Positions 5,401-10,761 of a stretch of 12,919 bases of DNA are shown here, in pieces. The position numbers and the translations under genes are program-made. The first letter of the stretch is position 1. Every line of letters begins with the position of its first letter. This stretch comes from an uncultured Oscillospiraceae bacterium. GTDB taxonomy: Bacteria; Bacillota; Clostridia; Oscillospirales; Oscillospiraceae. Under the pieces are notes generated by a model. The model did not search any database and had not been told where the DNA came from. It saw only the letters and a list, made by a program, of their open reading frames with translations. The DNA lies in NCBI GenBank assembly GCA_934572355.1, contig CAKTKV010000023.1, positions 1 to 12,919 of the forward strand, given 5' to 3'.

Positions 5401-7425
5401 CAGGAGAACCAGCGCGTTCCGGTGCAGGTGGAGCTGTGGTGCGATGGCGTCAGGATGTCCGGCAGCGAATACCGCCAGATGCTCAGCGCCGATAACAACT
5501 GGAGCTATAAATGGTATAACCTTCCGCTCTTCACTGACGGCACAGTGGCGAAATATACGCTCCGCGAAAGCATGATAGGCGATACGGCCTACGACCCGAA
5601 AACCAACGGTGACGGCTATGCCGACTATGACGTCACATACGACGATGCAAAGTACCGTGAGGGGAGCGATGGTGAGTATAACGATAAGCCAACATGGGTA
5701 GATGGACAGGGTGTCACCCATTACGCAAATCATGTGCTGCTGCGCTCGCACAACAGTCTTGATAACGGGCTTGTCGATGTGAACGTTACCAAGCAGTGGC
5801 GTGACGGGAACGATCAGGACGGGCTGCGCCCGGAGTCGATAACCGTAAAGCTCCTCTGCGGCGGCCAGGAAACGGGCAGCACACTCACGCTCAACGCGGG
5901 CAATAAGTGGAGCGGAATATTCAGAGAGCTGCGCGCCTATGAACGCGGGGAGAAACTCGTGTATACCGTGGCAGAGGTCGCGGTGCCCGGCTATACCTCG
6001 ACCATCACCGGGACTGCGGCTACCGGCTTCAACATCATGAACACCCACACGCCTGAGACGCTGACGGTCAGCGGAACAAAGACGTGGGCAGACGCGGGGA
6101 ACGAGACAGCCCGCCCCGAGAAAATCACCGTCATACTGTTCTACGACGGGAAGCAGCTTGCAGAGCAGACAGTCAGCGCCGAAAACAATTGGAGCTGGAG
6201 CTTTGAGAATCTGCCGAAGTACAGCGCGGGGAGGGAAATAACCTATACGATAGACGAACTCGAAGTGCCCGGCTATACCAAAGAGATCAACGGCTATGAC
6301 ATCACGAACACCTACGCCCCCGAGCTGGTGACAGTCACCGGAACGAAGACGTGGGTGGACGCGGGACATGAGACTGCCCGTCCTGCGAGCATCACGGTCA
6401 TACTGTACGCCGACGGGAAGCAGCACAAGACGCAGGAAGTCAGCGCCGATGCCAATGGCAATTGGAGCTGGAGCTTCGAGAATCTGCCGAAGTACAGCGC
6501 CGGGAAAGCAATAGTCTACACGGTAGGCGAGGCCGCGGTGCAGGACTATACCGCGACGGTCAACGGCTACAACATCACGAACACTTACGAACCGGAGTTA
6601 GTGACAGTCAGCGGAACGAAGACGTGGGCAGGCGACGAAGGTCACGAGGACGCCCGTCCCGCAAGCATCACGGTCATACTGTACGCCGACGGAATAAAGA
6701 CCGATGAGAAGACAGTCAGCGCCGACGCCAATGGCAATTGGAGTTGGAGCTTTGAAAATCTGCCGAAGTACAGCGCCGGTAAGGAAATAGCCTACACGAT
6801 AGGCGAAGCCGCAGTGCAGGACTATACCACGACGGTCAACGGCTTCAACATCATGAACACCTACACGCCTGAGACGCTGACAGTCAGCGGAACAAAGACG
6901 TGGACAGGCGATGAAGGCAATGAGACCGCCCGTCCTATGAGTATCACGGTTATACTGTATGCCGATGGGAAGCAGCTCAAGACGCAGGCAGTCAGCCCCG
7001 ATGCAGACGGCAACTGGAGCTGGAGCTTTGCTGATTTGCCGAAGTACAGCGCCGGTAAGGAAATAGTCTACACGGTAGGTGAAGCCGCGGTGCAGGACTA
7101 TACCACGACGGTCAACGGCTACAACATCACGAATACCTACACGCCGGTGGTGACACCAACGCCAGCACCGACGGTGTCACCGTCGCCTACTCCTACGGCA
7201 ACGCCGTCACCCACACCCACCGCGACGGTAAGCCCGATACCGACGACTATTCCAACGGATAGCCCCACGCCGAGCTACACTCCGACGCCGACGGCGAAGC
7301 CCGGCAGCGGCCCGAGAACCGGCGATGAGAGCAACATTGCCCTCTGGACAGGTATGGGACTTATATCGATAGCCGCGGCAGCAGGCGTTGCACTGCTGAT
7401 AAAGAAGCGCGGCAAAGCAAAGTAA
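2488..7425 (+). CDS. Large cell-wall-anchored Cna-B/SpaA-repeat surface adhesin
   Basis: Secreted, sortase-anchored stalk-type surface protein of 1645 residues, MSCRAMM or pilin-like in build. Order: signal peptide (1-35; hydrophobic ILALLLALICIFTIA, then AYA); Asp/Asn/Gly repeats with DPDK cores (about 72-166); a unique N-terminal region with no fold recognised, including a Listeria-Bacteroides-like patch (FDGW at 470-473 to LNAVW at 504-508); a Cna-B-like domain with K671, E752 and N812; a SpaA-like domain with K824, E901 and N953; a divergent Cna-B domain (about 956-1093) lacking the usual Lys; five canonical Cna-B domains (1097-1552), each with TK near the start, E in YTxxE and a closing NT(Y/H); a Thr/Pro stalk (1553-1605); sorting signal GPRTGD (1608-1613), membrane helix and KKRGKAK. 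Intramolecular Lys-Asn bonds are inferred. The ATG at 2488 fits better than the TTG at 2476, which has no usable ribosome site; even here the site is weak (TTGGG). The ligand is unknown. Confidence 0.88.
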   Translation: MLCRNHKTNKALRILALLLALICIFTIADPAAYAMGQEENEGQQTEQVQEDKQEQDSNAGGGTEQTGGDNGPDKNTNGDNGNGDPDKDDGDNGSGDPDKDDGNNGNADPDKGADSNGGNDDPDKGADSNGGNADPNKGDDNNGNDDLNKDNDKDTDSDDNADPDKQAGDDTNKEKVEESENAAASVELFLAVNGVWKNVGPRSVNLDASTKRYYITAAELESVYGAYGFGAEDMSADLRIFPHTDKKNYDTIWADAKPYQTESGEWRVPLSTNIDNYLYYLPGNVAGSASFFAQKASRNDAAVLADNTFYTVSVSDTTGTEEKTGTYYAFNGNAFEITLSQHDEHEWRITNPDTGDTIKPDETAQQDDGKVKYTFNAVTCPIKIMLADESNTTYTIHYNAATLDATKEQLGQIAVSQQTVLKDGCIDGQAELEVTLSLGEGDEYMLRRPDEEQLTVLVSGDKGKKFIYFFDGWRVAGSNELIPADTILTAANILRYEENGALTLNAVWKAKDANGRISTVNFYVNLYCEIADNLSNGFSSIPESNFTNSVYYTGIFGTDNVPVGGDLNCMLLAPATAAENAYATDTALREMTNTPLDSGVILESVPSDEEVFRQIRNSGATIKVEGVAIPSTRLTTDHFKVRWYVLKYEKGDGWHVDGILVAKEGHLRVRKSFLGDSAGIAQITDPQNDFEIAVRHTPLTGNAITEDYELTLVPKAGEKREGKLGYTSYDEATKTYEWILTGNAVDFYTLNELNYTPSNDWHSSNRYIISGTGATEDDRAWQVYNGTGVRMRMESYATDVPESAYKTLTFRNTYVRSGMLTLYKEDSFTHKGLSGVRFILAAADEGTELVLYRKPNTSQYSTNENAGLDGYTAVVTDKTLETDGYGNVYIELTEGSYTLIEVVPPGYDGAAKISFSVDGNGNLTALSAHDKDRNDVTDKYVSGLNTARLTARNDSKLLTTVTAVTDWADSTQENQRVPVQVELWCDGVRMSGSEYRQMLSADNNWSYKWYNLPLFTDGTVAKYTLRESMIGDTAYDPKTNGDGYADYDVTYDDAKYREGSDGEYNDKPTWVDGQGVTHYANHVLLRSHNSLDNGLVDVNVTKQWRDGNDQDGLRPESITVKLLCGGQETGSTLTLNAGNKWSGIFRELRAYERGEKLVYTVAEVAVPGYTSTITGTAATGFNIMNTHTPETLTVSGTKTWADAGNETARPEKITVILFYDGKQLAEQTVSAENNWSWSFENLPKYSAGREITYTIDELEVPGYTKEINGYDITNTYAPELVTVTGTKTWVDAGHETARPASITVILYADGKQHKTQEVSADANGNWSWSFENLPKYSAGKAIVYTVGEAAVQDYTATVNGYNITNTYEPELVTVSGTKTWAGDEGHEDARPASITVILYADGIKTDEKTVSADANGNWSWSFENLPKYSAGKEIAYTIGEAAVQDYTTTVNGFNIMNTYTPETLTVSGTKTWTGDEGNETARPMSITVILYADGKQLKTQAVSPDADGNWSWSFADLPKYSAGKEIVYTVGEAAVQDYTTTVNGYNITNTYTPVVTPTPAPTVSPSPTPTATPSPTPTATVSPIPTTIPTDSPTPSYTPTPTAKPGSGPRTGDESNIALWTGMGLISIAAAAGVALLIKKRGKAK
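2701..2985 (+). repeat. Coding low-complexity Asp/Asn/Gly repeat
   Basis: Degenerate units of about 12-14 codons with cores such as DPDKDDG, DPDKGAD and DPNKGDD, separated by NGNG or NGGN spacers, run through the adhesin's N-terminal region. The DNA repeats too (CCGGA(T/C)AAGG and AACGGC blocks recur). It likely forms a flexible acidic linker. DxDxDG cores resemble calcium-loop motifs, but binding is only a possibility. Confidence 0.85.
6061..7140 (+). repeat. Four tandem Cna-B coding repeats of 267-276 bp
   Basis: Units start at 6061, 6328, 6601 and 6877, each opening (C/G)TGAC(A/G)GTCA and encoding TV(S/T)GTKTW. They share long near-identical stretches, for example around AATTGGAGCTGGAGC and CTGCCGAAGTACAGCGC. 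An older, more diverged unit precedes them at 5776-6060. The later copies are clearly more alike than the earlier ones, as expected after recent duplication or gene conversion. Confidence 0.9.
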
Positions 7426-7444
7426 ACACATACATATAAAACAT

Positions 7445-7479
7445 ATCCCTGCTGATTTTGGATCAGCAGGGATCGTTTT
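7445..7479. terminator. Bidirectional terminator between adhesin and CAT-like gene
   Basis: A perfect 12-bp stem, 7445-7456 with 7462-7473, loop TTTGG, is followed on + by CG then TTTT. On the minus strand the stem is followed by ATATG and TTTT. It separates two convergent genes. The + side T run overlaps the stop codon of the minus-strand gene. Confidence 0.85.
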
Positions 7480-8104
7480 ATATCTTCAGTGTGCGTATAT
7501 TCTCCTGCACCAGCGCGAGGAAGCGTCCGGCGTGCGCTCCGTCCATCTGCGTGTGATGGAACTGGAACGACATTGTGAGTGTCGTTTTCAGAAACCCGCG
7601 GTGATATTTGCCCCAGATAATGAAGGGATTATTGAATATCCCGCTGTTCATCCCGACCGCGCCGTCAAGCTCCGTGTCGATGATGGCGGATGTGCCGATC
7701 ACCATGCTCTCAGTCAGGTCGTGGTTTTCACAGCTTTCGGCGACCTGCCTTGTGAGACGCAGATAATCGGAATTGAAGCGCGTGAGGTCATCGCTGTACG
7801 GGACGTCGCAGGAGCTGACCTCGCCGAGACGGTTTTTCACAATGGTGTTAACCGCGAGCGAGTCATAGCGCAGCAGCTCTTTACCGACGGGCAGAATGTA
7901 AAATTCCTTCACCCGGCTTGCTGCGCTGCCGATGCACCAGCACAGCAGCATGTTGAATTTGAGCCCTTTCCGCCGACTCAGCCGCACAAGCGGCGTGACG
8001 TCCAGCGTCTTGAAAAAGGTCACCATCGGGTTCAGCGCGTCCATCCAGAGCACGAAGGCATCGGCGCGCGAAGTCGTGCCGGGGTCGACGGCCTGCGGCT
8101 TCAT
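7478..8104 (-). CDS. Chloramphenicol acetyltransferase-like O-acyltransferase
   Basis: Predicted cytoplasmic acetyl-CoA-dependent O-acetyltransferase of the CAT superfamily, 208 residues, near the usual 210-220. The C-terminal active-site block HHTQMDG (183-189) has the HHxxxDG form of CAT, with H184 the probable catalytic base and D188 its structural partner. Other family-like stretches are FNMLLCWCIGSAAS (50-63), EFY (67-69), YDSLAVN (80-86) and NNPFIIWGKY (158-167). The N-terminus is shorter and unlike classical CatA, so true chloramphenicol resistance is uncertain; many such clostridial CatA-like proteins have unknown acceptors. The ATG at 8104 overlaps the stop of the upstream DUF998 gene as ATGA, which sets the start; the frame is open further upstream, but that sequence is only the DUF998 gene in another frame. 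Both are read from the promoter at 8767-8795. Confidence 0.83.
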   Translation of the reverse strand: MKPQAVDPGTTSRADAFVLWMDALNPMVTFFKTLDVTPLVRLSRRKGLKFNMLLCWCIGSAASRVKEFYILPVGKELLRYDSLAVNTIVKNRLGEVSSCDVPYSDDLTRFNSDYLRLTRQVAESCENHDLTESMVIGTSAIIDTELDGAVGMNSGIFNNPFIIWGKYHRGFLKTTLTMSFQFHHTQMDGAHAGRFLALVQENIRTLKI

Positions 8105-8742
8105 TCCGCACCTCCTGCGGGCTCGCCTAAAAACAGATGCAGCCCCAGCGCCGCGTTGAAGCCCGTCGCGGCAAACACACTGAAGCGCTCCACAACGCCG
8201 AAGTATTCCGCCGGGACTATCTTCATGCCCAGCGCGCCGACGAGCATCATGCCGAGGGCGACAGCCGCGCACACCCCGTAGGAGCGGCAGCGCTTGTCCC
8301 TCGCGCCCGCAATAATGATGATCGTCAGCGACGCGATCGACAGCAGCACGACCAGCGCCGTCACCGCCATGTGCATCACATCCTGAAACGCCCCGGCGTA
8401 GCCGCTGTCGCTGAGCGGGAACATGCGGTAGCCCACCGCGGATACCCACTCCATCGCCGCAAAAAGATATATCCCCGTGCGCAGAAGCTTCGTCTTTCGC
8501 CCCTGAATGCCAACGCACACCATCATGACACACAGCAGCTCACAGGCGTTGTAGAGGCTGCTCAGCCGGTTCCAAAGCGCAAGCGACGGAGCGTTCGCCG
8601 CACTCAGGTCGCTCACCGCTTGCGCCATCCAGTTATAGCCCGGATAGGCCAGCGGCGAGAATACCACCGCCGCCGTGTATGACAGCAGGCTCACAACGCC
8701 GAGCAGCCCGCAGTAATTGAGCAGAGTCCTTTTCTCTTTCAT
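8101..8742 (-). CDS. DUF998 family six-helix membrane protein
   Basis: Integral membrane protein of unknown function, 213 residues, of the DUF998 family. About six hydrophobic helices are visible (roughly 7-30, 58-80, 86-106, 121-146, 153-176, 181-205). The conserved outer loop after helix 1 reads SPLAYPGYNWMAQAVSDLSA (29-48), the family's best-known pattern. GGAGGGG lies about seven bases before the ATG. It is the first gene of a two-gene operon with the CAT-like acyltransferase, joined by a 4-bp ATGA overlap, so the two products are probably needed in fixed ratio; a membrane protein working with an acyltransferase on a lipid or envelope acceptor is one speculative reading. Family assignment is by motif; no biochemical role is known to me. 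Confidence 0.82.
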   Translation of the reverse strand: MKEKRTLLNYCGLLGVVSLLSYTAAVVFSPLAYPGYNWMAQAVSDLSAANAPSLALWNRLSSLYNACELLCVMMVCVGIQGRKTKLLRTGIYLFAAMEWVSAVGYRMFPLSDSGYAGAFQDVMHMAVTALVVLLSIASLTIIIIAGARDKRCRSYGVCAAVALGMMLVGALGMKIVPAEYFGVVERFSVFAATGFNAALGLHLFLGEPAGGAE

Positions 8743-8766
8743 TTCCGTCCCCTCCAGTGGATGTAG

Positions 8767-8795
8767 ATTATAGGCTCATATAAAATCCTTCGCAA
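8767..8795 (-). promoter_or_regulatory. Sigma-A promoter of the DUF998/CAT-like operon
   Basis: On the minus strand TTGCGA (8795-8790), a 17-nt spacer and TATAAT (8772-8767) form a good promoter. Expected start is near 8760, leaving a short leader of about 18 nt that contains the GGAGGGG ribosome site. Confidence 0.85.
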
Positions 8796-8816
8796 TAGCT
8801 TCTCTGCAATCTTAAT

Positions 8817-8851
8817 AAAAATTCAGCACCGAAGAACGGTGCTGAATTTTT
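8817..8851 (-). terminator. Terminator of the HdeD/DUF308 gene
   Basis: A perfect 15-bp inverted repeat (8817-8831 with 8837-8851) with loop TTCTT on the minus strand ends in TTTTT, a textbook intrinsic terminator. It lies 25 bases past the stop of the minus-strand gene; by symmetry it also has a T run on the plus strand, where no gene needs it. Confidence 0.9.
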
Positions 8852-8876
8852 CCTGATATTCGGTTTGAAATGAATG

Positions 8877-9413
8877 TCACAGTATCGGCTTGCGGCGGGA
8901 AATGCAGGCGACGGCGATCGTGCCGATGCCCTCGAGGATGAACACGAGGCCGACCGTCACACCAACGGCAACGACGCTGACCCACGGATCCATCATGCAG
9001 ATGACGCCGAACACGAGCAGCACGATGCCGAGGGCAAGGATCCAGCCCCAGCCGCGCATACCGAGCGCCTTGAGGTCAAAGGCACTGACGAATCTGGAAA
9101 CGCCGGAGAACAGGAGCCACACTGTGAACAGGATGGGCAGGGACATCAGCGTGAACCACTGGTTGAACAGCAGGAACAGCGACATGACGACCGTCAGCAC
9201 TCCGTCGAGCAGCAGCCAGCCGGAGCCGAGGATGAACCGGCTCGTCCCGGCGAAGATAACGATCTCAACGATACCGGCAACGAGCATGAGAAGCCCGAGG
9301 ACGATGCCCGCGGACATGGCCGCGACGTCCTGGTTGCACAGGCAGTAGATACCGGCGGCGATAAGCAGCGCGCCGGTGATAATGCTGAGAATGCGCATTG
9401 TTCTTGAAGTCAT
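8877..9413 (-). CDS. HdeD/DUF308 family membrane protein
   Basis: Small integral membrane protein of 178 residues with about six helices, made of repeated DUF308-type hairpins: helices near 9-25, 32-55, 62-84, 89-108, 122-142 and 145-170. Typical features are Gly-rich helix starts with short loops (GSGWLLLDGVLTVVMSLFLL at 63-82, GWILALGIVLLVFGV at 123-137), small turns and a basic C-terminus (SRRKPIL). In E. coli, HdeD belongs to an acid-stress system, but the role of Firmicute homologues is not established, so function here is left open. AGAGGGG precedes the ATG by about eight bases. The gene is alone in its own unit, with the promoter at 9449-9476 and the terminator at 8817-8851. Confidence 0.85.
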   Translation of the reverse strand: MTSRTMRILSIITGALLIAAGIYCLCNQDVAAMSAGIVLGLLMLVAGIVEIVIFAGTSRFILGSGWLLLDGVLTVVMSLFLLFNQWFTLMSLPILFTVWLLFSGVSRFVSAFDLKALGMRGWGWILALGIVLLVFGVICMMDPWVSVVAVGVTVGLVFILEGIGTIAVACISRRKPIL

Positions 9414-9448
9414 TGAAAAGACCCCTCTCTTAAAATCATTTTAATAAA

Positions 9449-9476
9449 AGTATACTCAAGCGGCGCGAAATGTCAA
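9449..9476 (-). promoter_or_regulatory. Sigma-A promoter of the HdeD/DUF308 gene
   Basis: On the minus strand a perfect TTGACA (9476-9471), 16-nt spacer and TATACT (9454-9449) are followed by an AT-rich leader and the AGAGGGG ribosome site. The -35 box lies 28 bp from the edge of the palindromic repeat at 9504. Confidence 0.82.
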
Positions 9477-9503
9477 GTATATCGGTGCATGCTGTGAGCA
9501 TTC

Positions 9504-9640
9504 CTTGCCTCTCCCACTGGGAGAGGTGGCCGAGCGCAGCGAGGACGGAGAGGGTTGACAAATTGAATTTATCATTCAAAAAAGGGTGCGTTCCCCTCTC
9601 AGTCACCTGCGGTGACAGCTCTCCCATAGGGAGAGCCAAG
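9504..9640. mobile_element. MITE-like palindromic interspersed repeat
   Basis: A 137-bp non-coding element with imperfect terminal inverted repeats of about 48 bp: the left end (CTTGCCTCTCCC... to GGAGAGGG) matches the reverse complement of the right end (CTTGGCTCTCCC... to GAGAGGG). Each arm carries its own hairpin: CCTCTCCC-ACT-GGGAGAGG (9508-9526) and GCTCTCCC-ATA-GGGAGAGC (9618-9636), plus GTCACC-TGC-GGTGAC (9602-9616). The AT-rich core (9555-9585) has no gene. It resembles the short repeats scattered through GC-rich gut Clostridia. No clear target-site duplication is seen. It ends 13 bp past the kinase stop. Confidence 0.75.
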
Positions 9641-9653
9641 CGGCCTAAATCCC

Positions 9654-10586
9654 TCAGCTTTCGACCTCGATATCCAGCCCAAGCTCACGCGGACGGAAGC
9701 GCGGGCAGACGTTTTCGGATGCCGTGATGACGGACGCGGCAAGCCGGGTTCCAATCTCGACGGCCTCGCGCATAGATTTCTTGTAGGTCAGACCGATGGC
9801 GACGCCAGCGCAAAACGCGTCTCCCGCGCCTGTCGTGTCGCGCACGGTGACTTTCTGTGCCGGGTACACGCCCTTGTCGCCGTGCATGTCGGCGTACACC
9901 GCGCCGCGACTGCCCATCGTGACGACCATCGACGGTATCTGCGCGCTGATGACGCGGCGGGAGAGATCGTCGCACAGCTCCTCGGGGCTCATGTCCGAAA
10001 AGTCGCTGACAAAAAGGATGCCCGCCTCCTGCTGGTTGCAGACGAAGCAGTCGATAGACTGGAGAAAATCGCGCCGCTGGGTGGCGATGCTCATGTTCGC
10101 GACCACTGCGTAGACCGGCTTGTGGTACTTCTCGGCGTAGCGGAACACGCGCTTTACTATCTCCTTGTCGATGTCGATCTCCATGATGATGCTGTCGGCA
10201 TTGCGGAAAATTTCATCGCCTTTTTCATCGAGCATGTCGCATATCGGACTGAGATCGGGGCGCTTGGATATGGAGCCCGCAATATCGCCCATGTTGTCGA
10301 ACACCGCAAGCCACATGCCCATTCCGTCCTTGATAGAGCGGATATAGTCGGTGTTCACCTTGTGGTTGCGCAGCTTGTTTATGACCTCCTCGCCCTCGGC
10401 GGTATCGTCGACGAGACTGACGAAGGTGGGGCGCAGCTCGATATTGGCGATGTCCTCCGCGACGTTGCGGCCGACTCCGCCGTGAACTATCTCGACCTTA
10501 CCGGCATTGCGCCCGGTCGGGATATACTGATCCTCCGGAAAACCCTTGACGTCGACAAACACCGCGCCTACAACAACTATCGCCAT
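9654..10586 (-). CDS. PfkB-family carbohydrate/nucleoside kinase
   Basis: ATP-dependent sugar or nucleoside kinase of the ribokinase/PfkB family, cytoplasmic, 310 residues (usual 290-330). Both family signatures are present: the substrate-side GGVGRNVA (36-43) and the ATP-side DTTGAGDAFCAG (250-261), whose D256 is the catalytic base and whose GAGD forms the anion hole. The CNQQEAG segment (183-189) gives the NxxE magnesium motif. The substrate cannot be fixed from sequence; pseudouridine kinase (PsuK-like), ribokinase or another nucleoside kinase are possible, and no partner gene such as a glycosidase lies beside it. AGGAGGT six bases before the ATG is an ideal ribosome site. The gene is divergent from the MATE transporter, and a palindromic repeat lies at its 3' end where a terminator would be expected. 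Confidence 0.9.
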   Translation of the reverse strand: MAIVVVGAVFVDVKGFPEDQYIPTGRNAGKVEIVHGGVGRNVAEDIANIELRPTFVSLVDDTAEGEEVINKLRNHKVNTDYIRSIKDGMGMWLAVFDNMGDIAGSISKRPDLSPICDMLDEKGDEIFRNADSIIMEIDIDKEIVKRVFRYAEKYHKPVYAVVANMSIATQRRDFLQSIDCFVCNQQEAGILFVSDFSDMSPEELCDDLSRRVISAQIPSMVVTMGSRGAVYADMHGDKGVYPAQKVTVRDTTGAGDAFCAGVAIGLTYKKSMREAVEIGTRLAASVITASENVCPRFRPRELGLDIEVES

Positions 10587-10612
10587 GAGAATACCTCCTG
10601 CGCTTTTTTAAC

Positions 10613-10641
10613 ATTTTACCATAGCCCCCGTGTTTATTCAA
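10613..10641 (-). promoter_or_regulatory. Sigma-A promoter of the PfkB-family kinase (extended -10)
   Basis: On the minus strand TTGAAT (10641-10636), 17-nt spacer and TAAAAT (10618-10613) with TGn before the -10 give an extended -10 promoter. The predicted start falls near 10605, so the leader is about 20 nt. Confidence 0.78.
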
Positions 10642-10697
10642 CGCCGAATGACGATTTGCCCCGCTGTTTTATTTACACTTCGTTATCAATTGACCGC

Positions 10698-10726
10698 TTG
10701 AATATAGGACAGCGTGGTGATATTAT
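10698..10726 (+). promoter_or_regulatory. Sigma-A promoter of the MATE gene (extended -10)
   Basis: TTGAAT (10698-10703), 17-nt spacer and TATTAT (10721-10726), with TGn just before the -10. Start is expected near 10733, downstream of the GTG at 10714, which rules out that longer start and favours ATG 10762. No operator-like palindrome was seen between the two divergent promoters. Confidence 0.78.
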
Positions 10727-10761
10727 CTGATGCGCAAAATTTTTCGCTCAGAGGTGGGCGT

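Noticed and set aside
5317..6426. Minus-strand open frame of 369 codons across the Cna-B repeats
   Set aside because: It repeats in step with the sense repeats, has no recognisable domain, and no start signal; the sense strand explains the region fully.
6061..7140. CRISPR-like array
   Set aside because: Repeats are 267-276 bp, in frame, contiguous and coding for Cna-B domains, with no spacers.
8105..8533. N-terminal extension of the CAT-like frame upstream to 8533
   Set aside because: The extension is Arg/Gly-rich out-of-frame reading of the DUF998 gene; the ATGA overlap and family length point to the ATG at 8104.
8874..9407. Plus-strand frame of 177 codons opposite the HdeD/DUF308 gene
   Set aside because: The product is an unstructured Asp/Glu/His/Gln-rich string mirroring hydrophobic codons of the real membrane protein; promoter and terminator fit the minus strand only.
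9436..9639. 67-codon minus-strand frame over the palindromic repeat
   Set aside because: It is only a translation of the repeat element and its flank; such frames are often mis-annotated in Clostridia.
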